Below are positions 11,101 to 20,719 of a DNA stretch of 21,482 bases, piece by piece. Source of the DNA: Plakobranchus ocellatus (taxonomy: Eukaryota; Mollusca; Gastropoda; Plakobranchidae). Below the pieces are notes generated by a model. The model ran no database searches. It worked only from the letters and a program-made list of their open reading frames with translations, and was not told the DNA's origin. The position numbers and the translations under genes are program-made. The stretch spans positions 589,736 to 611,217 of the forward strand of contig BLXT01004186.1 of assembly GCA_019648995.1 (NCBI GenBank), given 5' to 3'. Numbering within the stretch: the first letter of the stretch is position 1; every line of letters begins with the position of its first letter.

Positions 11101-14100
11101 NNNNNNNNNNNNNNNNNNNNNNNNNNNNNATAAACAAAACTGATAAGCTGAAAAAGACTATAGTAGATAGATAGGAATAAACCATTTCAATTTTCAATTT
11201 ATAATATCATTTAAACTTTGGTTGAGGTAAAAAGTGGTAGACAATCATTTTAACAGAAAACTTAGCTTACCATGTGGATGTGGGAGAGAGGAAAACTTGA
11301 TGATGAATTAAAATCATTTTCATAATAAAAGTGAATCTGTAATTCAATGCTATCCTCTTTTTTTTAAATGAAATTTCCATTGTACTCTCTGCCTTTCTTT
11401 TATTGGTTTTTTTTTTTTTTTTGAGACATCTTACAGTTGAACATTAGATGATGTGAGAGCAAAAGAAGAAAAAGAAAATTACCTTTCATGTCCATGCTCA
11501 TCCGTATTCCCTGCATTCTTCTCCATTTCAGTGCTGCAAACTGCTGATGATGTTATGTCAGAGAGACTGTCCTCGTGTACTGCACGTGGCAATTCACCTG
11601 CTGTAAAAATTTCAGTGCTGGCGGTGGTTTGCTTAGATTTGTCCTGGCAATTTTCAGCTTCAGTTTCTTCTGGCATTGAGCTGGTTGTGTCAGTCACACT
11701 TTGAGGGAGCTCCGTCTCACAGTCAGGATAATCCACAGCTGTTGTGCTGTCTGCCTCAGCGCTTCTTTTTTCTTTGAGCCCTTCTTGTAAATACAAGTAG
11801 TCCTTTGCCCTTTGCCTGTGATCCACAGGGCCAGACTCATCAGCCATGTGGTTGTCTTGAAACACAGAGCTTGTCATTTCAAACACGACACCAGAGCTTC
11901 CGGCCACTCCACTACCCTCGCTACTGGCAGCAGCGCTGAGCTTCTCTGCATCATAGAAATCTGGTAGACGGCGGTAAGGCCTGAAACGAGATGGGTGGAC
12001 AGTGGCAGCATGCTGTCGAATTTCGGCGTCGCTGTAAAAGTTGTTCTCCTTGCATAGAGAGCAAGCAAAAACGCTAGATTCTGGATGGAGATCTGACACA
12101 TGATGCTCCGCATCTGCTCTTATGTTTGTGGAAAAACCACAATGAGTGCACACATAACGCCTTCTATTAGAGGAGTTGGGTCCAACAATGCCAGGACGAA
12201 CCATCACTCCTCCAGCATGGTTGCTGCCTCCTGTAGCAGCTGCTCCATTGCTAACCAAAACCGATATGACCACAGGTGGAGACTTCCCACCTTGACCTAA
12301 GCCATCACCACTGCTGACAACAACACTTCCTGCAACCTGGGTGCCCCCTCGTGGACTGCCCATCACTCTTTCATTTCCTCTGTCTGTATCTTTATTGATC
12401 TCTGTTGCGGCAAGAGCCTCTGAATCATAAAAGTTCTGTTCCTCCACATGGCGACTGATGTAAAGGCATGCCTCACTGAGCTGATGGGTATTCTTCATGT
12501 GTGATGCTGTGGCAGCCATAGAGCTGAATTCAGATTCACAATACGCACATCGGAACTGCACTCCAGGAATATGGCTGTAGATGTGAGACTCCATTGTCAA
12601 TTGTGCAGGTGAGGCAAAGCTGCAACGCCGACAAGTAAACCGTTTTTCTGTCATTTGTTTGTCTGCCAACTGTATTATTTTCACTCTCCAACCCTCAGGA
12701 CAAGTGCAAAGGGCAGAGCAATTTGGATTTTGAACATCGTTTTCTTTTGTTGGAGAAACAGATTTAAAAGAAGTCTGATGTCCATGTTTGGAAGAAGGCA
12801 TACTGATAATGTTGTTGTTGTTAGAACTCTCTACTGTTCCATCTTTGTTGCGAGCCACAGAAACGGTTGTGCTACCTACTTCAGATGGAGCACTTTGGTC
12901 AATTCTGGCAGTATCTTTTTCTGTCAAGAATGCTTCTAGGCCTTCACTAGCACACGATTGCTGGTTTGCATCTGAAATATTAGTAGAGGGTAAGTCATTT
13001 TCCACCATGCTTTTGGAGTTAGATGACTTTTCCTCAACATCCCCATCTGAGGCTTGTTCAACTTGTTCGAGGGGAAATCCTTGTCTATCTCCTTCTTCAT
13101 TCCTGTTTTGATTGTAGAATGACTGCATTGCTCCCATTTCATCATTTACAGCAGAACCTTGTTTTGATGGTGGGTGAATAATATTAGATGAAGTGGCCAA
13201 GACATTTTCAGTACAACTAACAGAGGACTGACTCCTCGACTTCAAACCACCCACATCACCAAGATTCATAATAAAAAGACTTTCATTTCCATTGGCAGAT
13301 TTGTCAGTCGCTTTTTTTTCAACATGACTGGCAACATTGGATTGATCCGATGTCTGTTTTGGGCCTGACCTGATATGCTTAGGAGCAGAATGAACTTTTC
13401 TAGGACTTAAGAGATAGTTATCAGATGTTCTGCCTTGCAAAAAATCTACAAAGCTGCCTTCAAATCCTTGGCGATGCACTTTAGAAACATCAACTACAGT
13501 ACTACTAGGCTTAGCGTTTGAGCAGCTGGACAGCATTTCAGTTTTGATGACCAGTTTCAATGGTTGCTGGATGTTTTGTTCTGGACAAACAAACTTTGCC
13601 TTTTTTTTGCTTTTGTGGCCCTTTGCCTTTTTTTCTTTTCCTTGCTTTGGAATTCTCTTCAGTTTCAGTCTTGGAATAAAAGGTCGTTTGTCTTGCTGAC
13701 ATTCTGCGGTCCACTCTTGGTCATCCTCTTGAAAATCTTCAAGATTTGCACACCAGTCTTCCTCAACATTGTCTTGAGCATTGTCTGGAGTTTCAGGCCT
13801 GCTATGTTCTTCAGTTGGGTCATCAGTTCCAGTGGTCAAGTCAATGCTCTCCAAATGCAATTTCTTTACAAAATCATTAAGAATGACAGAGCATTCTTTA
13901 ATCTCCATGTCCACATAATCACATTCATCACCTGAGAGTCCATCACAGGATGCCTGTGAGAATCGCTTTTCTAAGCGATTGATTCGCTTTGCAAGTCTTC
14001 TCTCCTCCTCCATATCATAGATTGCTTCTTCTTGTTTCCTCTTCATTTCAAGCATCTCCAACGGTGATCGTGTGGTTTTTTGACGCAGAGAGAACTTTTT

Positions 14101-17100
14101 GGCTGAAGAGGGCGAGGGAGATGTTAGATAAAGACTTGGTGTGAACGTAGACTTACGAGCTGTCCGAGGCATCTTAAAATTGGCATAGTCATCATACCTG
14201 GAGATAAGATCACATCTGACTTTAATTTTTTCTTCTTCAGTCATTGGGGTTCCAGGCGGACAACCTTTTTTACCTTTGATTTTAGTCATATGGAACTGCT
14301 GTGGTTGGGCAGCAAATTTGTCGGGTGCAGAAATTGTTTGGAGTTTTATTTGCGACTGTTCTTCAGTGGATGCTGAACTATCCTGACATTTGCTTTGCTT
14401 CTTCGTATCGTAGTTTTCATTCACAAGCTCAACGTCTTTGTAGGAATAGCCAAAATCAGAGTCACTTACGCATTTTGCTGGTGATGGCTCTTCATCACTG
14501 ACACCAGACAGATAGAGATGGAGATCAGACTCATCAACACTTTCACTCACAAACTCGCCATCCTGGCTCCTCCAGCCATTTTCGTATGAATCATCTGCAG
14601 GGTTTTCCATTGTCTCTATACAGTGTGGAGAAAGTGTGGGTGGATTATCATACCAACTCTTACGAGTAACAGGTTGGGCTGAAAGAGTCAACTTTGGCAA
14701 ATTACTCTTGGGCCTCTTTGATGGACGACGAGGCTGACCAAGACCTCGCTCAGACGCGTGGGACTTGATTTTGTGAGAAGAGGTGATGGTATCAGCCCCT
14801 AACATTGATTCCTTTATGACAACTGTGCCAGATTTGTTTTTGTGGGAAGCATCTCTCAAAAATCTGCTCTGCAGCGTTGATTCATCAATAATTCCACTGG
14901 CAAGATTAGCATCAGTTTGTAACCTTCTTAACATGGCAAATCTTTTCTCTTTAGCACTCTTTTTGGCAGCTCGAATTGTATTCATGAGAATTTGTGACTC
15001 TGCAGTTTTAGGATCAGTATGCTGTTGAACAGATCCTCCTTCTGGTGAGACTTTGTCTTCAGTTTTCTGTATGCATAGTTCTGGTGTTACATCAGACTTT
15101 TTGACAATTTGTCTGTACATCTTTGTCGCCTTTTGCACAACACCCCTTTTCCATGCATTTCTTCTGCGTTTTGTAATCCTTTTACACTGATAATGCTTTT
15201 TTTGGGTAACAATAGGTGCATCAGTAGAGACAGGGTTTGTTTGGGCTTCTGTTGCTTCACTGTCCTGAAAATTTTCAGGTTCCACTGCCACTGGATTTTC
15301 ATCTTTCTTTGAAGGATCTACTTCCGTCAAAGATTTGCCTACTTCTTCACTTCCCTTGTCAAGCTCATCCTCTTGTGAAAATACACCAGTTTTAGAAGTA
15401 TCCACATTAGTGTCTTTGAAAAGTAGGGATGTCTTGTTTGAAGGCGAATGCTCATCAAGAACACTTCCTGCATCATTTTTGCTTACAGTTTTAATCTCAT
15501 CTACATTGTCTTCGATAGAAACTGACTCCTGGCTATTTTGTAAGGGTTTAACGCTAGCAGAAGCTTCAGAATTAGGGACAACCAAAGGTTGCTCAGGATA
15601 CAAGCTCTCGGCAATTTCTTTTTGCTTTTCATCAGCTGTAGGAATGTCAATTGCCAAGTCTGTTTCATTCTTTTGATCGATTGATAAGGGTAGATCACTC
15701 TTAGCACTTTCAACATTCTCAGAAGGTATGTTGGATGAAGTAATTACTTCCCCATCACTCTTTAAGATCAAAGATGTTTTCTTCTCCATACTTGATAATG
15801 CAATTTCGTCAGATGCATCATGGTTTTCGGTAGCTAAATCCGAATTTGACACGTCCTGTTTTGTCTCAGAACTGTTCTCTTCTTTACTTGTTAAATTGAA
15901 TGAACTATCAAGACTTGAAGAGACAGGACTATTCATCAGCTTAAAGGCTGGATTATCTGTATTTGGCTCGAGCTGCATGCAATCTGCCTCTGATGAGAGG
16001 TTCATATTCTTATCCTCCTTGGTAGTGATAATTTCCGCAGGGTTCTTCACATCGTGATCCTTTATACTGATTTCCTCTTTAAAACTTGAGTTGGGATCAG
16101 GCAAGAGTGAAATACTTTCAGATATGTCATCTTCTTTAAGGGCTGAAACTTCACTTTCGACTTTCCCCTCTTCATTCTTAAATGGAAGATCTGATTTCTC
16201 ATCATGCTGAGGACTCTGACCTTTAGCACCGAGAGATTCAGTAAACTCTTTAGGTTTGTCTAGGTTTTCATCTTTTGACTCTGTTTCAACCGAATCATGC
16301 TCACACCCTCCCTGCAAAGTTATGGCTTCCTTTTCTGAAGAATCCTTGACTGTCCCTGCACAATCAGGTTTTTCTTGCAGCTCATTTGACGAGGACCCTG
16401 TGATTTCTTCAAACTGGGTTTTTAAGTCTTTTGAAACATCTTCAGTTGTACAATCACACTCTTTTTCATCACTTTTCATATCTGTGTCAGACACTGCAGA
16501 TTTTGGAGCCGGCAATAAATCTTTCTTCTTTTTATATTTTTTCTTTTTCCGTCCATACACAAACTTCTTTTTCTTGTGCTTTTCCACCAAAGTTTGGTGC
16601 TGGAGAGGATCCAGTTGCATTCTCTCCTGCCCCCTGCTGGCTTGTTGCTTTATCTGGCGTTGCTTTTGCATTGCATTTAGTTTCTTTTTCCGAAGTTGCA
16701 ACAGACTGCTTTCAGGCTTTTTCGGGGAAAGCTGGTGTAATGACGAGTTACGGTGCCTAATTGACCTAGTTCTGAAATTGGAAGCCCTCTTAAGATAGGC
16801 CAGCCCGAGCACATGACTTACATCTGGAGTAGGGGCCCAAAATCCTGGAGTAGTATCCAGCCGCTTCAGTTCACCTGATGCCAGGAGATCCGAGATAGCC
16901 AGTCTTGAGGCAGAAATGGAATGTGATCTTGTACTAAGTAGCTCATTGGAAGTTTCAGATATATCCTTCAAAGCTAATGCTTCTTTCTCATCCCCCAATT
17001 CTTTATCATTCCCAACAACCTTGAGGCGAGTTTGACGAACACTAGAAATTGCTTTTTTCTGCAAAGGGTGACTGAAACTTTTTTCAGAAGCCAAGGCAAT

Positions 17101-19089
17101 AGAGTTTTTTGGAGACTCCACATTACATCTACTTTGTTTTTCATCTGTATTGTCTTCATTGTCTTCCTTGTGGGAAACTTTGCTATTTTTCAAATCGATT
17201 CTTTTCTCTCTAACAGGCAAATCTTTGTGCAAAGGTTCTTTCTCCTTTGAAAGAGGAGGGGATTTATCCTGCTCTAAGCTCTCGTTTACCTGAAGCTTGT
17301 TTCGGCTACTTCTCCTTGTCGAGTCTCTGAACCGGTCAACTTTTAATAACCCTGATACATCAGCCTTGCCTTTATCTAAACCATGCCTTATTCTTTTTCT
17401 ACCAATAAAATCTCTTGATTTCAGGTGACCAGTGTGCAAGACCCTGGATTTTTTTATATTTGAGCTTCTCTGATCTATTTTTCTATTTAGACTGTTCAAC
17501 AAAGATTGTGCTTTGTTCTTGCTCCTTGTATCGGCCTGCTGATCAGAAGACAAACCACTGCTTTCAGCTGGAGGATTAATTCTCTGTGATGACCTAGAGC
17601 TCTGCCGAGAGCTACGCTCGAGTGAAGAAGTTGAAGATGGACTTCCATCTCTTGAGTCAGACCGGAGACCTGTTAAAGACAGATTAGAGGACCAGAAACC
17701 ACCACTGGTTTGTAAGCGACGCAGCTCTGATATAGGCACACTAGCACCTCCCTCTTTTTCGACTTTGGGAAGAATTGCTTGTGAAGTACCAGCTGAACTA
17801 GAAGTTGCATTGTTTGCTAACTTTTTGCGTGTTGTGGAAGCAGGAGAGACCTCAGCATTTGTTCCATTGGATGTTCGTTTGATGCTAGCTGCTCGCTTTG
17901 ACAAGTGCGAGCTTTCAAGACCAGAAACAGCTGTGCTAGAAGCCCAGAATCCATCAGTTGTAACAAGTTTTTTCATCTCTGCAATTTTTTTCCTCTCTTT
18001 ATCATTTAAAGTCATATTTGATGCATCTGGAAAGTTCGTCCTCCGAGTGCGTTCTCTATTAGCACCTGACTCCAACTTTTGACGCTTTGCAGCAGGAGAA
18101 TCATCTCTCAGGCTTGATGAGCGAGACCTCTTAAGGTCTTTGTTTGTCAAAGCTGGGGCTGAATGGCTTTTACTCAATGAAGTTATTCTCTTTAACAACC
18201 TCGAAGCTTTATGAGGACGGCAGGTGTTATTATTAAAAAAAGAGAGAGAAAAGATTTTAAATATATTCATGAATAACCATGACTGCAGTGAATAACAGTG
18301 AAATTCTTTGACTTTACTGTCACTAGTAAATTTACCTTTATGACCTCTAAAAGGTGTCAGTTTCTCATGTTATGTTTCCAATTACTTGGATTTCAAAGGA
18401 GTCAAACCTAGTTATCTTTGCTTTTTAGAAAACTGGACAGTCGACTATAAAAAAGGATAGATATGATTGCACTTTAATGTTTCTCAAATTATTTGCTATT
18501 CTCAAAAATATTTCAAACTTATGGAAACTTTCATTGGAATTTTCTCAACAGTCTTTTTCACCTTTCTATGAAACCTGGCCCTGTACAATAGAACAAAATA
18601 TCATTAGTTTCTGAATGAGCCATAAACATCAGGTAGGCTACATAATGGATTTATAATTTAATCACAATGTTTAATTTTTGACAAGCAGAGCTTTAGTGAA
18701 AAACTTTGTATAATCAATGAACAGTTTCTGCATCAAATAAAGACCTAGACACACTAAGGTATTGCTCACAATTAAGCTTAAAATGACACTTTTTTAAAAA
18801 ATAAAGCCAAGCACAGAGATAATCCAAACCATTTTTTTCATAGCATGATATAATGCTTCAAGCATCAACTTGTGTGATTCAGTGACACATTTTTCAAAAT
18901 AATATGATTCATACTGTCTCATCATGAAAGAAACTTAAGTTCCTAACAGCGTAATGTCCATTTACCTTTTGTTTGAGGGGTGGAGCTTGTCTTTTCATTC
19001 ATTGCAGAAGATGTTTGCTTTCCTTTAGCCTGGATGCCTCTTCTGGTCATTTGACCACGGTCCTTTGAGATCAAGCTTACACGCTTCAT
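5348..19089 (-). CDS. Large nine-finger C2H2 zinc-finger nuclear protein (whole gene, joined exons)
   Basis: Coding model: join of 18966-19089, 11483-18206, 9528-9654 and 5348-8173 on the minus strand, preceded by a non-coding exon ending at 20720. All introns are GT-AG and the phases fit exactly, giving about 3,266 residues. Nine C2H2 fingers lie at residues ~1898-1920, 1926-1949, 2059-2082, 2088-2112, 2427-2450, 2456-2494, 2538-2561, 2567-2591 and 3230-3254. The rest is mostly low-complexity Ser/Thr/Lys/Glu-rich sequence with basic NLS-like tracts, a charged helix, a Gln-rich segment and two CtBP-type PxDLS-like motifs. The fingers and NLS-like tracts indicate a nuclear DNA- or chromatin-binding regulator. 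Direct repression through CtBP is inference. I do not recognise the orthologue. Insect MESR4-like or vertebrate ZNF462-like multi-finger proteins are untested candidates. No PHD, SET or BTB domain is visible. Confidence 0.88.
8174..9527 (-). other. Intron 4
   Basis: Donor GTAGGC at 9527, acceptor TATTTCTAG ending at 8174. AT-rich. It contains the 104-bp tandem repeat and an imperfect direct repeat of ~35 bp (around 8218 and 8314, GGCTGGCAATAC versus GGCTGACAATAC). No other exon was recognised. Confidence 0.8.
9053..9453. repeat. 104-bp tandem repeat, about 3.9 copies, in intron 4
   Basis: The anchor TCCTATT recurs at 9053, 9157, 9261 and 9365, exactly 104 bp apart. Units share AACCATTGATG, CTCTTCAAGTAATGCAGTTC and GATTGGACTTGCTACAGC. 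Copies 2 and 3 are closest. Copy 4 has small deletions (ATTGCAAAACTCAAG) and a diverged end. 104 is not a multiple of three and no splice site was recognised in the unit, so it reads as an intronic minisatellite. Confidence 0.9.
9528..9654 (-). CDS. Exon 4: short linker exon of the zinc-finger gene
   Basis: This 127-nt exon is bounded by the acceptor TTGATTGCAG (AG at 9656-9655) and the donor AAG|GTAGGC (GT at 9527-9526). Its first base completes the codon split at the end of exon 3 (AG+C, Ser). The remaining 42 codons begin NAEAIPGAQVVSADED, end QEEEK and join exon 5 in phase 0 (EEEK-VPDEQ). Only this frame is open and it fits both neighbours. The peptide (residues ~2284-2325) is acidic and Ala/Ser/Val-rich with no domain I recognise. 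Its role is probably a spacer between the exon 3 and exon 5 finger groups. Confidence 0.82.
10754..10972. repeat. Left copy of the ~218-bp duplication flanking the gap
   Basis: It matches 11130-11346 with three substitutions and one 2-bp indel (TTTATAAAC versus TTTAAAC). The copy stops exactly at the N run. The divergence is what two haplotypes could show, so a false duplication at a scaffold join is the simplest reading. A true tandem duplication remains possible. Confidence 0.9.
10897..10962 (-). other. Candidate 66-nt cassette exon (left copy)
   Basis: The same splice signals and length as the right copy. One interior base differs (CGT for CAT in the spliced frame, Arg for His). If the duplication is an assembly artefact, only one of the two exists. 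Confidence 0.2.
10973..11129. other. Assembly gap (157 N)
   Basis: Run of N. Any translation through it is meaningless. Its two flanks are near-identical copies of each other, so the N length is probably not the real distance. Confidence 0.99.
11130..11346. repeat. Right copy of the ~218-bp duplication flanking the gap
   Basis: It begins at the first base after the N run and ends where the left copy meets the N run. See the left copy for the differences. The sequence continues uniquely to the right (AATGCTATCC). Confidence 0.9.
11271..11336 (-). other. Candidate 66-nt cassette exon (right copy)
   Basis: The minus strand reads GAATTACAG|ATTCAC ... CCACATG|GTAAGC. The 66-nt interior has no stop in the frame imposed by exon 3, and it would insert 22 residues and rejoin exon 4 in frame. 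The donor is good. The acceptor has almost no pyrimidine tract, and the in-frame peptide (hydrophobic, beginning RFTFIMKM) is not very protein-like. Exon 3 also joins exon 4 directly in frame, so this segment is optional. Confidence 0.22.
11483..18206 (-). CDS. Exon 3 (6.7 kb): GFW repeats, basic/acidic tracts, zinc fingers 1-4
   Basis: One uninterrupted frame encodes residues 42-2283. The acceptor follows CCTCATAAAG (AG at 18208-18207), the only nearby AG that keeps phase with exon 2. The donor is GAAAG|GTAATT (GT at 11482-11481), and the TAA seen in this frame lies inside the intron. From the N-terminus it shows an Arg/Ser-rich NLS-like region (SPAAKRQKLE), three copies of an unrecognised L-x-T-[TS]-x-G-F-W motif (near residues 127, 211 and 496) and a Lys-rich block around 16522-16578. 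A long acidic Ser-rich disordered stretch follows, then a basic region at ~1046-1080, a charged helix at ~1422-1457 and four C2H2 fingers (12571-12639, 12484-12555, 12085-12156, 11995-12069). An exon this long without introns is unusual but common for disordered regions of big nuclear proteins. Confidence 0.9.
18207..18965 (-). other. Intron 2
   Basis: Donor GTAAAT at 18965, acceptor CCTCATAAAG ending at 18207 behind a CT-rich tract (TTTTCTCTCTCTTTTTTT). No other feature was seen. A frame that runs upstream into this intron from exon 3 (with an ATG at 18270) is not used, because its upstream stretch is the pyrimidine tract and acceptor. Confidence 0.75.
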
Positions 19090-19094
19090 CACAA
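18966..19094 (-). CDS. Exon 2: start-codon exon of the zinc-finger gene
   Basis: A 129-nt exon with the strong acceptor TTTTTATTTCAG (AG at 19096-19095), behind a run of 17 T on the coding strand, and the donor ACAAAAG|GTAAAT (GT at 18965-18964). ATG at 19089-19087 starts MKRVSLISKDRGQMTRRG. The exon supplies 41 codons plus one base, G, which joins CT of exon 3 to give Ala. The start has G at -3. If exon 1 is spliced as proposed, a TGA lies in frame six codons upstream, so no longer N-terminus is available without readthrough. The encoded peptide is basic and Thr/Ser/Gln-rich, probably disordered. An alternative AG 12 nt upstream (19108-19107) would change only the 5' UTR. Confidence 0.78.
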
Positions 19095-20719
19095 CTGAAA
19101 TAAAAACTGAAAAAAAAAAAAAAAAATTTGCATTGTTGAGCATGTGAGTATTTTAATAAAGGGGAAATTACTGGCTGTCTATGTTCCTTAGGAATGACAA
19201 CATGCAAGGCTGATAAAAGAAAAAACATCACAAGAAATTAAAGAGTTCTTGTGTATGCTGGGACAGCATCCATTACTTACTGTTTGCAAAAATCTACTAA
19301 TTGTAAATGTTAGGTCAGCATGCTGATGATTCAGCCATTTACCAAAAAAATAAAAAATAAATAAATAAATATAAAATAAATAGCTCTTGTTCTCAGGGCC
19401 TCCTCTGACATTTAGCCTACGAACCAAAATTGATTAAATTTGGCACAGACATTAAATGATTTTAAAAACATTATAAAAACACCTACAACAGATCTACAGT
19501 TCACTTTGGGATGTATTTATAACAGTAATTTGTCAAATATTATTTATAAAAATGTATCTCTGTTTATGATGTGTGGTAACAAACATTTTTGTATCAATAC
19601 AAAGCAGTTTTGTATTTTGATGTAGAAATATGACTTTGCCCCGGTGAAAAAAAAGATTTGAAGTATATAAAATTAATAGCAGCACAGACAATCCATTCAA
19701 TGAACACTTCTTTCACGGCTTTCATGCTAGGTACAATCCATTAAGTTTTAATTGTTACAAATCAATGTTGATGATGATTACTAGTTGAGAAAGTCTTTAT
19801 TTTGATAATATATTTCTTTTAGCACAAATTTTTTTAGCAGTTGGTGGTGTTAACAAAATTTAATGCAATTTTAGCAGGTCCAACAATTAACACCTGAGCG
19901 TCATTATAATCCCAAAGTATTGAGTGTATTGCCTATGATTACTTTTTTTCTTAGTCTCAATAAAATCTCTTCTTTTGGACAAAATTATTCAACTTTGCAT
20001 TGAAAATTTGTTGGAGCAAACATTGTCCATTTAGCTTGCTTTAGCTTTATTTTGCCATCTATTTTGTTGATTATTGATATTGTGCATCATGAGTAATTTT
20101 AACTTTCCATTGATTTGATTTCAAATTAACCCTAAGTTGGCAGTCTACAATGAATAAAATCACACAGATCTAGATCTATAGTCTAGAAGATCTGGATCTA
20201 GAATCTAATCTAGATATAGGCCTACCGGTATACCGATATACCTAGATTTAAATCTAGATCTAGAAATCTATAAGATTAGAATTAGATTTTTTTTTTAATC
20301 TTGAAAGAGAAATGTAATTATTAAATTAATCTTTTGAAGGAAATACCGGCATCTCCATTAAATCTTTATTTCTAGATCTAGAAATAGATTAAGGCCTATT
20401 TATCTAACTCGGATCAAGGCCGTCGGTGTGGACTTCAGATGTTGATCTCATCCACAAGATTCTAGCTCCAGTTTTGGCTTCGCTCCGCCCCGCCGAATCA
20501 GTCATCGTCACAGGAAACTTCGCAAAATAGGTCTGCGTTCGACCCAAAAAATATCTGGCCAACACAGAGCTAATCTAATCTATGTTACTTCGATCGGTCG
20601 ATCTGCCCATTTTTTGCGATGGAAAAAATCAAGATACACATTTCATAAATTGTTGTAACAGCGACGAATGCAATTTATATGATCTGGTTGTGATTTGAGA
20701 TACTTTAAATACATCTTAC
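19095..20719 (-). other. Intron 1
   Basis: Donor GTAAGA at 20719, acceptor ATTTCAG ending at 19095 after a run of 17 T. It includes a TAAA-rich low-complexity stretch near 19345-19380, the palindromic cluster at 20166-20400 and a CpG-containing block at about 20405-20560. No exon is supported within it. Confidence 0.6.
20166..20400. repeat. TCTAGATCTAGA-type palindromic low-complexity cluster
   Basis: Dense overlapping AGATCT/TCTAGA words with AGGCCT, ACCGGT and GTATAC palindromes. A perfect 20-bp palindrome centred on AGATCT lies at 20367-20386. This kind of sequence resembles simple repeats I associate with gastropod genomes. No coding potential. Confidence 0.65.

Larger units (their letters stand above)
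9655..11482 (-). other. Intron 3, with assembly gap
   Basis: Donor GTAATT at 11482, acceptor TTGATTGCAG ending at 9655. It contains the N gap, its duplicated flanks and the candidate 66-nt cassette exons. The remainder is AT-rich with homopolymer runs and no further exon that I can support. Confidence 0.75.

Noticed and set aside
10970..11197. Open frame running through the gap on the minus strand
   Set aside because: Most of it is translation of N. It has no biological meaning.
16256..16798. 180-codon open frame on the plus strand
   Set aside because: It lies wholly antisense to exon 3. Its Phe/Ser/Cys-rich composition is what the complement of Lys/Glu/Ser codons gives, and no domain is visible.
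18207..18270. Alternative start of the large ORF at ATG 18270 (MNIFKIFSLSFF...)
   Set aside because: This stretch contains the CT-rich tract and acceptor of intron 2, and exon 2 supplies a phase-matched start with a longer, basic N-terminus.
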